DNA from: CAVOHU01 sp963843385
GTDB taxonomy: Bacteria > Acidobacteriota > Vicinamibacteria > Vicinamibacterales > JAKQTR01
Assembly (NCBI GenBank): GCA_963843385.1
Contig: CAWJJY010000003.1
Location: 310,001-374,000 of the forward strand
Reading direction: 5' to 3'
Length of the DNA stretch: 64,000 nt
Positions 35,375 through 46,620 of the stretch are shown here, piece by piece. The notes beneath the pieces were generated by a model. That model worked only from the letters and a program-made list of their open reading frames with translations. It was not told where the DNA came from and made no database searches. The translations under genes and the position numbers were made by a program. Numbering within the stretch: the first letter of the stretch is position 1; every line of letters starts with the position of its first letter.

Positions 35375-35998
35375 ATGTCTCCGACCGCACCCATCCCGGC
35401 CGCTCCAGACGCCAACGCGTTGATCGAGCGATGTTTGAAGGGCGACCAGATCGCCTGGGACGGCATCGTCCGGATGCACTGGCGCAAGGTGTTCAATGTC
35501 GCGTACAAGTTCGTCGGGCGCCACGACGAAGCCGAGGACCTGACGCAGGACATCTTCCTGAAGATCTTCAAGTCGCTGGCCACCTTCGACCGCCGGGCGA
35601 ACTTCCAGACCTGGCTCATCAGCGTCAGCCGCAACCTGTGCATCGATCACTATCGGAGCGTCCGCAAGGAGCGGGAGACGATCGACCGGGACGTGAACCC
35701 CGACGACCTGGCCCCGGCCTCTGCCGACGCGGGGCCGCTCCGGCAGATGGAACGCCGGGACCTGGCCCAGCAGCTCCGCAGGGCGCTCAGCCAGCTGCCC
35801 CCCGCCCTCAAGGAAGCGGTGGTCATGCGGGATCTTCAGGAACTGTCGTACCAGGAAATCGCGGAACAGTTACACTTACCGGAGGGAACCGTGAAGTCGC
35901 GCATCAATCGGGGGCGCCGGGAACTCGCCCGGCAGATACGCCGGTTGCCCGACCTCGCGGGGCCGCGTGGGGCGGCCGCTGGCCGGCCGGGCCGCTGA
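35375..35998 (+). CDS. ECF-type RNA polymerase sigma factor
   Basis: This 207-aa protein has region 2 (VFNVAYKFVGRHDEAEDLTQ and DIFLKIFKSL) and region 4 (LPPALKEAVVMRDLQELSYQ, then EIAEQLHLPEGTVKSRINRG). It directs polymerase to a dedicated promoter set. No anti-sigma gene with a zinc-binding or membrane domain is adjacent. Instead a STAS protein follows after 14 bases, then an 89-aa protein and a radical-SAM protein. The ATG at 35375 is chosen because the promoter lies just upstream and an earlier in-frame start (35249) would include it. Confidence 0.9.
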   Translation: MSPTAPIPAAPDANALIERCLKGDQIAWDGIVRMHWRKVFNVAYKFVGRHDEAEDLTQDIFLKIFKSLATFDRRANFQTWLISVSRNLCIDHYRSVRKERETIDRDVNPDDLAPASADAGPLRQMERRDLAQQLRRALSQLPPALKEAVVMRDLQELSYQEIAEQLHLPEGTVKSRINRGRRELARQIRRLPDLAGPRGAAAGRPGR

Positions 35999-36012
35999 TC
36001 CGGAGTACGAGC

Positions 36013-36354
36013 ATGAATCTGACGATTGATCGGGTCAAGAATGTCGCGGTGGTTCGCATCGGCGAAACCCGGCTGATGTACCCCCTGCTGTCCGATTTCT
36101 CGGGCGCCGTGGTCGGTCTCATCACCGCCGACACCCCACGGATTCTGGTGGACCTCGCCCCGGTCGTCTACGTCGACAGCGCGACCATCGGTTGCCTGAT
36201 GGACCTGTACCGTCAGGCGACGGCGGCCGGCGGCACATTGAAACTGTGCGGGGTCCAGAAGCGCGTCGAGACCATGCTCTCGATGACCGGGGCCCAGAAC
36301 TTCATCGACCTGCACGCCGACGAGCAGAGCGCCCTGGCGAGCTTCGGGGGGTAG
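36013..36354 (+). CDS. STAS-domain protein (anti-sigma-factor antagonist type)
   Basis: This 113-aa protein is a single STAS domain: a beta strand VAVVRIGETRL, then ILVDLAPVVYVDSATIGCLM, then GTLKLCGVQKRVETMLSMTG. Ser56 in VDSATIG is at the position phosphorylated in SpoIIAA/RsbV. Such proteins relieve anti-sigma factors or act in partner-switching. No RsbW-type kinase is in the window. It lies 14 bases after the ECF sigma gene and one base before the 89-aa gene, so the three are probably co-transcribed. Confidence 0.85.
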   Translation: MNLTIDRVKNVAVVRIGETRLMYPLLSDFSGAVVGLITADTPRILVDLAPVVYVDSATIGCLMDLYRQATAAGGTLKLCGVQKRVETMLSMTGAQNFIDLHADEQSALASFGG

Positions 36355-36355
36355 C

Positions 36356-36625
36356 ATGCGAACCATCAAGACCAGCACCGGCGTGGAGATACCACTGGAC
36401 GCCGATCTTCTCCTGGTGGTCGAGACGCTCTACCAGGAGGTCACGGCCAAGCGCGAGCTCGAACGGTCCTTCGAAGACATGATGCGGGAAATCCAGTTCC
36501 TCATCGACCAGATGACCGACGACGAACGTCGCTCGTACCTCATCGAGAGCCTCTTCCTGAACACGGTGACCTTCGAGAACGAAAAGCTCGGGGCCTACAT
36601 GAGGAAGCTCGCCGGCGGCAAATAG
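36356..36625 (+). CDS. 89-aa protein of unknown function in the sigma/STAS operon
   Basis: A small acidic protein (MRTIKTSTGVEIPLDADLLL at the start) with two predicted helices rich in Glu, Leu and Arg (TLYQEVTAKRELERSFEDMM and DDERRSYLIESLFLNTVTFE). This suggests a helical dimer or coiled-coil. No family was recognised. It begins one base after the STAS gene ends and stops 20 bases before the radical-SAM gene, so it may be an adaptor in the same pathway. Confidence 0.7.
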   Translation: MRTIKTSTGVEIPLDADLLLVVETLYQEVTAKRELERSFEDMMREIQFLIDQMTDDERRSYLIESLFLNTVTFENEKLGAYMRKLAGGK

Positions 36626-36645
36626 CCCCGGCCGCGCGTGCCCCC

Positions 36646-38007
36646 ATGTCGCTCAATCACCTCGCCAATCGATTCACGTGCTCCTGGCCCTGGAGCATGG
36701 CCACGCTGCTCTGCGACGGCAGGCTGGTGTGCGGCTGCGCCGATCCGTACGGCAAGCGCGTCCTCGGGGACACGCGCGTGGATTCCATCCGCGCGATCTG
36801 GTCGGGCACGACGGCCGACACCCTGCGGCGCGAGCTGAACCAGGGCGGCTCCCGTTTCTGCGGCGACTGCCCGCTGAAGAGGCCGCTCGCCGGCGACGAA
36901 CCGGCGCCGCAGCGCGCCCTGGACGTCGCGGTGCACCCGAACCGGATCTTCATCGAGTGCACGGCTGCCTGCAACATCTCGTGCCTCGAGGCCTGCTGCG
37001 CGCCGGAAACCGGGATCGCCCGGACGCGTGAAGCGGGCATGCTGGACTTCGAGGTGTTCCGGCGCGCCGTGGACGAAACGGGCCCGTCGCTGGTCCGGAT
37101 CGACTTCTTCAACTACGGTGAGACGTTCCTCCACAAGCGCGCCGTGGAGATGTGCGAGTACATCAAGACGCGATTCCCGCAGATCTACCTCTATACCAGC
37201 ACCAACGGCCTCGCCTTCAAGGAAGAGGCCGTCCGGCGCCTGGTCCACTCGGGCATCGACGAGGTCACCTTCTCGATCGACGGCGCCACGCAGGAAACCT
37301 ACGGGCGCTACCGCCAGCGGGGACGGCTGGAGGTGGCGCTTGCGAATCTCCGCACGATGGCCGAGGAAAAACGGGCGTCGGGCAGGGATCTCCCTTTTAT
37401 CAACTGGCGATACATCCTGTTCAGGTGGAACGACAGCGACGAAGAAATGAACCGGGCGCGCGAGATGGCCGCAAAGATCGGCGTCGACCGGCTGTCGTGG
37501 GAGATTACCGACCACCCGGAGCAGGCCTTCTCCCTGCGATTCAAGCCCGGCACGCCGGAGTTCGAGTCAATCAGGGAAGAGGTGTGGGACAGCAGCAACC
37601 TGGGCAATGCACTGCCCGGCGCGACACCCAGGGCGAAGATCGACGTGAAGACGCTGTGGCGCGGCCGCCCGATCACCGGACGGGTCGGCCGGATGACCCG
37701 GGTGAAGACGCGCGTGCACAACCTGTCCGCCCGGCCCTTCCCGGCTCAGGCCACCTACGGCCGACGCCTGGTCCGCCTCGGCGCCCAACTGCTCTCGGAG
37801 GACGGCACGCTCGTCGATCTCAACCATGCGCGGTCGAGGCTGCCCTCGACGCTGATGCCCGGCCACCAGGTCGACATCACCATGGAGGTTCCCTCGCCGG
37901 CGGACCCTGGCCGGTACCAGCTGAAGTTCGACCTCGTCTACGAGGGCGTCGACTGGTTCGAGGCGTGCGGGTCCCAGACGACGACGCACCCGTTCTTGGT
38001 GAAATGA
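36646..38007 (+). CDS. Radical-SAM protein with N-terminal SPASM-like domain and C-terminal beta-sandwich
   Basis: This 453-aa protein has three parts. Residues 10-78 look like a SPASM auxiliary iron-sulfur domain (C12, C23, C29, C31, C72, C75; DPYGKRVLGD and SIRAIWSG match the usual pattern), which in most enzymes lies at the C-terminus. The radical-SAM barrel follows, with IFIECTAACNISCLEACC, DFFNYGETFLHK and STNGLAF. The cluster Cys are C105, C109 and C113, spaced CX3CX3C and not the canonical CX3CX2C. From about 345 to the end is an immunoglobulin-like sandwich (TRVHNLSARPFPAQATYG, YEGVDWFEACGS). It is probably a peptide- or glycan-modifying enzyme. It shares direction with the sigma/STAS genes, 20 bases downstream of them. 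Confidence 0.78.
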   Translation: MSLNHLANRFTCSWPWSMATLLCDGRLVCGCADPYGKRVLGDTRVDSIRAIWSGTTADTLRRELNQGGSRFCGDCPLKRPLAGDEPAPQRALDVAVHPNRIFIECTAACNISCLEACCAPETGIARTREAGMLDFEVFRRAVDETGPSLVRIDFFNYGETFLHKRAVEMCEYIKTRFPQIYLYTSTNGLAFKEEAVRRLVHSGIDEVTFSIDGATQETYGRYRQRGRLEVALANLRTMAEEKRASGRDLPFINWRYILFRWNDSDEEMNRAREMAAKIGVDRLSWEITDHPEQAFSLRFKPGTPEFESIREEVWDSSNLGNALPGATPRAKIDVKTLWRGRPITGRVGRMTRVKTRVHNLSARPFPAQATYGRRLVRLGAQLLSEDGTLVDLNHARSRLPSTLMPGHQVDITMEVPSPADPGRYQLKFDLVYEGVDWFEACGSQTTTHPFLVK

Positions 38008-38008
38008 G

Positions 38009-38038
38009 AAAGGCCCAAGGCGTGGGGCTTGGGGCCTT
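38009..38038 (+). terminator. Hairpin after the radical-SAM gene
   Basis: AAGGCCCAAG and CTTGGGGCCTT pair around a GCGTGGGG loop, starting at the end of the stop codon. The stem is GC-rich with a single bulge. It fits an intrinsic terminator for the sigma/STAS/radical-SAM run. Confidence 0.5.
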
Positions 38039-38075
38039 GTCGGCGACTTCGCCGCCATTCCTCCGCGTACACGCC

Positions 38076-38099
38076 GAGGGCCGCGTGCACGCGGCCCTC
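38076..38099. terminator. Perfect 10-bp hairpin between convergent radical-SAM and lpxC genes
   Basis: GAGGGCCGCG (38076-38085) is exactly complementary to CGCGGCCCTC (38090-38099), with a TGCA loop. It lies between two genes that face each other, so it can stop transcription from both. Confidence 0.6.
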
Positions 38100-38132
38100 G
38101 TATCGAACATTCTGTCGATGGCGGCGGCGTCG

Positions 38133-39032
38133 CTACGCCTTGACGGTCACCGGCACCGGCAGATCAGCCCGTTCAGGCGCCTGCGCCAGCTCTACCAGCG
38201 TCCAGGCCCCGGGCTCGTCGAGTACCTTTCGGGCCATCTCGGTGTGCAACGCGTGGCCGGCCCGGTGAGCCACGACGTGTCCGATGATCGGGTAGCCCAG
38301 CAGCGCCAGGTCGCCGATCGCATCGAGCATCTTGTGGCGGACGAACTCGTCTTCGAACCGCAGCTGATTGTTCAGCACGCCGGTCTCGCTGAGGACGATC
38401 GCGTTCTCGAGCGACCCGCCCAGCGCCAGGCCGTGCTGGCGCATCATCTCGACTTCGTTCAGGAAGCCGAAGGTGCGGGCCGGCGCAATCTCGTCGACGA
38501 AGGATGCCTCGGTGACCTGGACGGTCTGGGCCTGGTGGCGCAGCAGCGGGTGGTCGAAGCTGATGCTGTAGGTGATCTTGAAGTGGTCCGCGGGGTACAG
38601 CGACATCAGCTTGTCGCCGCGCGAGACGGTCATCGGCTTCGTCACCTTCAGGTAGCGTCGGGGCACGCCAAGCGACTTCGTGCCGGCTTCCTGGATCAGG
38701 TAGACGAACGGCGCCGCGCTGCCGTCCATGATCGGGACTTCACGGTGGTTGAGCTCGACCAGAACGTTGTCGATCCCGAGGCTCACCAGCGACGCCAGCA
38801 GATGCTCGATCGTCTCGACCGTCGCCCCGTCGCGCTTGAGCCCGGTGGCGTGATTGGTCGCCGAGAGGCTCACCAGGGATGCGGGGATTTCCGGGCCGCC
38901 AAGATCGGATCGCCTGAACCTGATTCCCGAGTCCGCCGGCGCGGGCTTCAGCGTGAGGGTGACTTTATTTCCGGTATGCAGGCCGATTCCTGCACAAGCA
39001 ACCTGCCGTCGCACTGTCCGCTGCATGTCCAT
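38133..39032 (-). CDS. lpxC: UDP-3-O-acyl-N-acetylglucosamine deacetylase
   Basis: This 299-aa zinc enzyme carries out the first committed step of lipid A synthesis. It begins RTVRRQVACAGIGLHTG, the usual N-terminus. Zinc ligands are the His of TVETIEHLLASL and the His and Asp of RHKMLDAIGDLALLG, and the base region HVVAHRAGHALHTEM is present. Its presence shows that the organism makes lipid A. The gene stands apart from other lpx genes. Upstream lies an AT-rich stretch with an inverted repeat. Confidence 0.95.
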   Translation of the reverse strand: MDMQRTVRRQVACAGIGLHTGNKVTLTLKPAPADSGIRFRRSDLGGPEIPASLVSLSATNHATGLKRDGATVETIEHLLASLVSLGIDNVLVELNHREVPIMDGSAAPFVYLIQEAGTKSLGVPRRYLKVTKPMTVSRGDKLMSLYPADHFKITYSISFDHPLLRHQAQTVQVTEASFVDEIAPARTFGFLNEVEMMRQHGLALGGSLENAIVLSETGVLNNQLRFEDEFVRHKMLDAIGDLALLGYPIIGHVVAHRAGHALHTEMARKVLDEPGAWTLVELAQAPERADLPVPVTVKA

Positions 39033-39327
39033 TGAGGTCTCGCCGATTCCTGGAACGTCACGAGGGCATCGAGATCGATTGCTACAACCACCAAAGCAAG
39101 CGCCATTCCGGAATCATCTTCACCACTCTCTAGCTGTTAACATGCTATATTTCAATATGTTACAGCCAATTTGCGATGAGAGGATTCCGCAAGAGATCGG
39201 GCACTTGTGGTCGCATCGCCACGGCGATTATGACCATGGGTGTGGCTTATTGACCACACACTGAACACCCCTCTACGTCGGTTAGGTCATTTACCAGCGC
39301 CGAACCGCCGGGGACCCGAACGCCAGG
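39033..39327. promoter_or_regulatory. AT-rich control region upstream of lpxC with an inverted repeat
   Basis: This 295-base gap between lpxC (start 39032) and the end of uvrA (39328) contains the most AT-rich sequence in the window, around 39130-39170. TGTTAACAT (39135-39143) and ATGTTACA (39157-39164) form an interrupted inverted repeat, a plausible operator or promoter for lpxC on the minus strand. No clean -35/-10 pair could be assigned and no open frame of note is present. Confidence 0.4.
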
Positions 39328-42204
<2,877 letters not shown>

Positions 42205-42292
42205 GATGAGCGCGGGAATCCGGGGCCCGATGGGCGCACAGGCGCGCCGGTTTGTCGGGGTCCCAAATAGGAAATTCTACCACGCCGCACGG

Positions 42293-42298
42293 TATAAT
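42293..42298 (+). promoter_or_regulatory. TATAAT -10 box upstream of the XDH operon
   Basis: A perfect TATAAT lies 94 bases before the large-subunit ATG in the uvrA-XDH divergent gap. There is no convincing -35 box 16-18 bases upstream, so it may need an activator. The complementary strand has TAGAAT (42279 to 42274) as a possible -10 for uvrA. Confidence 0.35.
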
Positions 42299-42391
42299 CC
42301 GGCAGAAGCCACCGAACGAGTCCCCGCCCCGTGGCGCGTACAATCCACGACGCCGCCAGCGAGAGAGCACAGGGCACAGGGAGGCAGCCGC

Positions 42392-44608
42392 ATGCAGCGC
42401 GTTGTCGGCCGGAACGTCACGCGAAAGGACGGGACGGACAAGACAGCCGGGCGGGCGGCGTATGTCGACGACCTCACCGTACCCGGCGTGATCTACGGGC
42501 GCACGATCCGCTCGACGATCGCCTGCGGCAGCATCAACCGGGTGCATCTCGACTTCGACACCTCGGGCTTCACGATCGTGGATGCGCACGACATCCCGGG
42601 CAGGAACCTGGTCGCCGCCATCCAGGATGATCAGCCGTGCCTCGCCGAGCGCGAGGTGCACCATGTGGCCGAGCCGATCCTGTTGCTCGCTCACGAAGAC
42701 CGCGAGCGCCTGATGGAGGCCCGGGTCGGCATCGACTACGCTCCTCGCCCGCCGGTGTTCGATCCGCTCGCCTCGACGGTCACCTTCAAGAAGGTGCTGA
42801 TAGAGAAGGGCGATCTCGACGAGGGATTCCGCCGGGCCGAGGTGATCGTCGAAGGCGAGTACCGGACCGGCCACCAGGAACAGCTCTACATCGAACCCAA
42901 CGGCATGCTGGCCATCCCCGAGAACGGCGGCGTGACGGTGCACGGTTCGCTGCAGTGTCCCTACTACGTGCATCGCGCGCTCAGCGTGCTGCTCGGCCTG
43001 CCGGCAGACAAGGTGCGCATCATACAGGCGGAAACTGGCGGCGGCTTCGGCGGCAAGGAAGACTACCCGTCGATCATCGCCGGCCATGCCTGCCTGCTGG
43101 CGCTCAAGTCCGGGCGGCCGGTCAAGCTGATCTACGACCGTCTCGAGGACATGGTCGCCACGACCAAGCGTCATCCCTCGATCGTCCGCCACCGGACCGG
43201 CGTCACGAGGGACGGGCGGCTGACGGCGATGGATATCGAGATCATCCTCGACGGCGGCGCGTACTGCACGCTGAGCCCGGTGGTGCTGTCGCGCGGGGCC
43301 ATTCACGCAACCGGTCCGTACCGCTGCGACCATGTGCGCGTCGCAGGCCGCGCGGTGATGACCAACACGCCGCCCAACGGCGCGTTTCGCGGCTTCGGCG
43401 CGCCCCAGACCCAGTTCGCCTCCGAGGTGCACCTCGAACGGATCGCCGAGCAGCTTGGGAAGGACCCCGTGCGCCTGCGTGAGATCAATGCCCTTCGGCG
43501 GGGAGACCTCACGGCTACCGGGCAGCGTCTGGGCCGCGACTGCGCGGCCCTGCAGGTCCTGCGGGAAGCCGTGAAGCACAGCGACTTCCGGCGGAAGCGG
43601 CGGGCGTATCGCGGCACGAACCGCGGCATCGGCCTGGCGCTCTTCTTCCACGGCGCAGGGTTCACGGGCAGCGGAGAGGACAAGCTGGCGTCGAAGGCTT
43701 CGCTCGAGCTGACTCCGACGGGCGTGTGCGTTCATGTCGCGAGCGCGGAGATCGGCCAGGGTTCGCGGACCGTCCACGCGCAAATCGTCGCCGAGACGCT
43801 CGGGCTGCCCTACGACCGCGTCGAGATCGGGGCGGCCGACACGGGCGAAGTGCCCGACAGCGGGCCAACCGTTGCGTCGCGGACATCGATGATCGTCGGC
43901 GGGCTGCTCCAGCGCTGCGCCAGGGAGATCGGTCAGCGGCTTGGCGATCTCACCCCCGCGCAGTACCTGCGCCGGCACGGGCCGCTCACCGTGACCAAGC
44001 AGTACGAGCGTCCGCCCGGGCTCGAGTGGGACGACGAGCGGTACCGGGGATCGGCGTACGGCTCCTACGGCTGGGCCTGTGACGTGGTCGAGGTCGAACT
44101 CGACCCCGACACCTGCGAGGTCCGGCCCGTGCATGTGACCGCGGTCGAGGAAATCGGCAAGGCGCTCTACCCGATGGGTGTCCGGGGCCAGATCGAGGGC
44201 GGCACCGTGCAGGGCCTCGGCTACGCGCTGCTCGAAGAGGTCGTCATGCGCGACGGCCAGATGAGCAACGCCCAATTGACCAACTACGTGATCCCAACCA
44301 CGCTCGACACGCCGCCCATCGACGTCATCGTGCTCGAACGCGCTTACAAACACGGGCCGTTCGGGGCCAAGGGCGTCGGGGAGATGCCAATCGACGGCGT
44401 CGCGCCCGCTGTCGTGAACGCCATTCGCCATCTTGGAATCGACATCCGCGAGGTACCGGCCACGCCGGAGCGGATCATGTCGGCTGGAGGCTGGCGGCCG
44501 GGGGCTGGCGGCGCGGCAGAGCCCCAGGCTTGGGGCACCGGGCCTCGGGCCTCGGACGCGATCACGCTTCACGGCAAACGGCGGCCGCGAAACGGGGCAC
44601 GCGCATGA
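42392..44608 (+). CDS. Xanthine-dehydrogenase-family molybdopterin-binding subunit
   Basis: This 738-aa protein starts at ATG 42392 with GGGAGG seven bases upstream. Family landmarks are AAYVDDLTVPGVIYGR, QAETGGGFGGKEDYPSI, NGAFRGFGAPQTQF, and the catalytic Glu in FGAKGVGEMP. The family hydroxylates purines, aldehydes or aromatic N-heterocycles using molybdenum. The substrate cannot be assigned. The C-terminal 40 residues (after GIDIREVPATPERIM) are encoded by low-complexity GGCTGG-type sequence and are not family-conserved. The stop overlaps the 2Fe-2S subunit by four bases (ATGA). Confidence 0.88.
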   Translation: MQRVVGRNVTRKDGTDKTAGRAAYVDDLTVPGVIYGRTIRSTIACGSINRVHLDFDTSGFTIVDAHDIPGRNLVAAIQDDQPCLAEREVHHVAEPILLLAHEDRERLMEARVGIDYAPRPPVFDPLASTVTFKKVLIEKGDLDEGFRRAEVIVEGEYRTGHQEQLYIEPNGMLAIPENGGVTVHGSLQCPYYVHRALSVLLGLPADKVRIIQAETGGGFGGKEDYPSIIAGHACLLALKSGRPVKLIYDRLEDMVATTKRHPSIVRHRTGVTRDGRLTAMDIEIILDGGAYCTLSPVVLSRGAIHATGPYRCDHVRVAGRAVMTNTPPNGAFRGFGAPQTQFASEVHLERIAEQLGKDPVRLREINALRRGDLTATGQRLGRDCAALQVLREAVKHSDFRRKRRAYRGTNRGIGLALFFHGAGFTGSGEDKLASKASLELTPTGVCVHVASAEIGQGSRTVHAQIVAETLGLPYDRVEIGAADTGEVPDSGPTVASRTSMIVGGLLQRCAREIGQRLGDLTPAQYLRRHGPLTVTKQYERPPGLEWDDERYRGSAYGSYGWACDVVEVELDPDTCEVRPVHVTAVEEIGKALYPMGVRGQIEGGTVQGLGYALLEEVVMRDGQMSNAQLTNYVIPTTLDTPPIDVIVLERAYKHGPFGAKGVGEMPIDGVAPAVVNAIRHLGIDIREVPATPERIMSAGGWRPGAGGAAEPQAWGTGPRASDAITLHGKRRPRNGARA

Positions 44609-45126
44609 ACGCCCGCTCCGAGACGCCGATCTCGTTCGTCCTCAACGGGGTGCGCACCTCGGTGCGGGTCCACCCGCTGCGGCGGCTGCTCGATGTCCTG
44701 CGCGAGGAGTGCGGCCTGACCGGGACCAAGGAAGGGTGCGGCGAGGGAGAGTGCGGGGCGTGCACGGTCATCCTGGACGGGAAGGCCGTGAATGCCTGCC
44801 TGATCCCGGTTGTCCAGGCGCGGGGCGCAACGGTGTTGACGATTGAAGGACTGAAGGGGCGCCACCCGCTGCAGCAGGCATTTGTCACGCAGGGCGGCGC
44901 GCAGTGCGGCATCTGCACGCCGGGAATGATCATGGCCGCCGTCGCGCTCGGCCCGAATCCGACACTCGAGCAGGTCCGAACCGGGCTGGCCGGGAATCTC
45001 TGCCGTTGCACCGGCTACATGGGCATCTACCGGGCCATCAAGGAAGCCGCGCGCATCAAGGTGCGAGCTGCACGCGGCAGCGGCAAGGCCAGGGGTGCAG
45101 CCACACGTGCGGCGAGGCGGCGATGA
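44605..45126 (+). CDS. Xanthine-dehydrogenase-family 2Fe-2S subunit
   Basis: This 173-aa protein carries the two clusters of the family: CGLTGTKEGCGEGECGAC with its partner Cys in VNACLIP (plant-type ferredoxin), and CGICTPGMI with NLCRCTGY (the all-helical second cluster). It passes electrons from the molybdenum site to FAD. The start overlaps the large-subunit stop and its own stop overlaps the FAD subunit start, both by four bases. The C-terminus (ARGSGKARGAATRAARRR) is a basic tail. Confidence 0.92.
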   Translation: MNARSETPISFVLNGVRTSVRVHPLRRLLDVLREECGLTGTKEGCGEGECGACTVILDGKAVNACLIPVVQARGATVLTIEGLKGRHPLQQAFVTQGGAQCGICTPGMIMAAVALGPNPTLEQVRTGLAGNLCRCTGYMGIYRAIKEAARIKVRAARGSGKARGAATRAARRR

Positions 45127-45942
45127 GGACCGCGTTCTCCCGCACCACGCTGCTCGAGCCACGAACGCTCGGCGAGGCGCTGCGTTGGCTGCGCGATGAA
45201 CCGGCGGTGCCCCTCGCCGGCTGCACGGATGTCTACGTCGGGTTCAATTTCGGCACTCAACCCGCGCGCCGGTTTCTCAACATCTGGAATCTCGATCGAG
45301 CTGCGCGGCATCACGTGGGCCGATCATCGGCTCCGCCTGGGTGCGCTCACGACATGGACCGAGATCGGACGATCTCAGGCGGTCCGGAGGCGGCTGCCGA
45401 TGCTCTGTGAGGCCGCCGGTCAGATCGGCGGGGTGCAGATCCAGAACCGGGCCACCATTGGCGGCAATATCGCCAACGGGTCGCCCGCGGGGGATTCACT
45501 CCCGGTCCTGATGGCGGCCGAGGCCATTGTCGAGATTCACGGGGCGGATCGCGTGCGCCGCGTGCCATTCACGCAGTTCTACTCCGGGTACCGCCAGACG
45601 GTCCTGCGCGCCGACGAGCTCATCGTCGCGGTCGAGGTGCCCGAGGTCGAAGGCATGCAGTGGTACCGCAAGGTCGGAACGCGGGCGGCGCAGGCGATCT
45701 CCAAAGTCGTCATGGCCGCCATCCGAGCCGATCGCCCGCGCATCGCGCTCGGGAGCGTGGCACCCACCGTGATTCGGGCGACCGAGACCGAGCACGCCCT
45801 GGCGTCGGGCGCGACACTGCGCGAGGCACAGGAAGTTCTTCGGAAGGAAATCCGGCCGATTGACGATGTGAGGTCGTCGGCGGACTACCGGCGAGCAGTC
45901 GCCTCGAACCTGCTGGCCAGGTTCTGGTCGGATACGAGATAG
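45123..45942 (+). pseudogene. Xanthine-dehydrogenase-family FAD subunit with a one-base frameshift
   Basis: The first frame, from ATG 45123, encodes a normal N-terminus: LEPRTLGEALRWLRDE, VPLAGCTDVYVGFNFGTQ, LNIWNLD. At about 45,297 one extra C (GATCGAG where GATGAG is expected) shifts the frame. The second frame continues ELRGITWADHRLRLGALTT and has the FAD/CO-dehydrogenase flavoprotein motifs NRATIGGNIANGSPAGDSLP. It runs to TAG at 45942 with a typical C-terminus (ADYRRAVASNLLARFW). Together the two parts make about 272 aa, close to the family size. As read, the protein stops at 45410. The other two subunits are intact, so either the enzyme has recently lost its FAD subunit or the base is a consensus error. 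Confidence 0.8.
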
Positions 45943-46014
45943 CCAGGAGCGGCGGGACGGGGCGCGTCACGGCGCCCCGTCCTTGCCGCCGCACGAACTG
46001 TCAACCTGTCGCTG

Positions 46015-46620
46015 CTACCTGCCGCCGAAGTAGAGCGCGAACCCGACGCCAAGGATGAGCCCGGACGAATCGGTCGACGGTGTGTCGGCCGGAGCCGTCG
46101 GATCCTTGATCGTCGATTTCTGGTAGCGCAGGCCCACGTCGAACGACGCGGCCTCGTTGATGTGATAGCTGAGCCCGCCGCCGCCTTCGAAGAACTTCAC
46201 GTCGGTATCCGTCTTGTCGCCGCCGGACGGCGTGACCGAGTTCTTGCCGATTCCGGCGCTGCCCCTGATATTGAAGCTGACCTTTCCGGACCCAAACCTC
46301 AACGCGACGGTCGGGCCGATCCCGTAGGTGGTCACTGTGTTCTTGTCCGAGGTACCGGAAGTCGTCACCGAGGTGTTCTGCGCGATGAGCAGCAGCCCGA
46401 TGCCGACTGACTTCGAGAAGAAGTAGGTGCCGGTGACGTCGATCTGAGTAGAGGTGTTGGTCGTCGTTTCGGTGACGTCCTTCTGGGAGAACGTCTGACG
46501 ATTGACCGTCAGTGCGGTTGCCCCCGCCACCACCAGCTGGCCGGGCTTGAGGTAGTCTTGCGCGTTCACCACGGTTGCCATCAAGACGATGACTGTTGCC
46601 AGAATCAGGCTTCTTCTCAT
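46015..46620 (-). CDS. Outer-membrane beta-barrel protein
   Basis: This 201-aa protein begins RRSLILATVIVLMATVVNAQ, a signal peptide. The mature part alternates polar and hydrophobic residues in short strands (TQIDVTGTYFFSKSVGIGLL, ASFDVGLRYQKS, GLILGVGFALYFGGR), typical of an 8-strand barrel of the OmpA/OMP_b-brl type. The last strand ends in YFGGR and not the usual aromatic residue. AAGGAG stands six bases before the ATG. Function unknown. Confidence 0.75.
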   Translation of the reverse strand: MRRSLILATVIVLMATVVNAQDYLKPGQLVVAGATALTVNRQTFSQKDVTETTTNTSTQIDVTGTYFFSKSVGIGLLLIAQNTSVTTSGTSDKNTVTTYGIGPTVALRFGSGKVSFNIRGSAGIGKNSVTPSGGDKTDTDVKFFEGGGGLSYHINEAASFDVGLRYQKSTIKDPTAPADTPSTDSSGLILGVGFALYFGGR

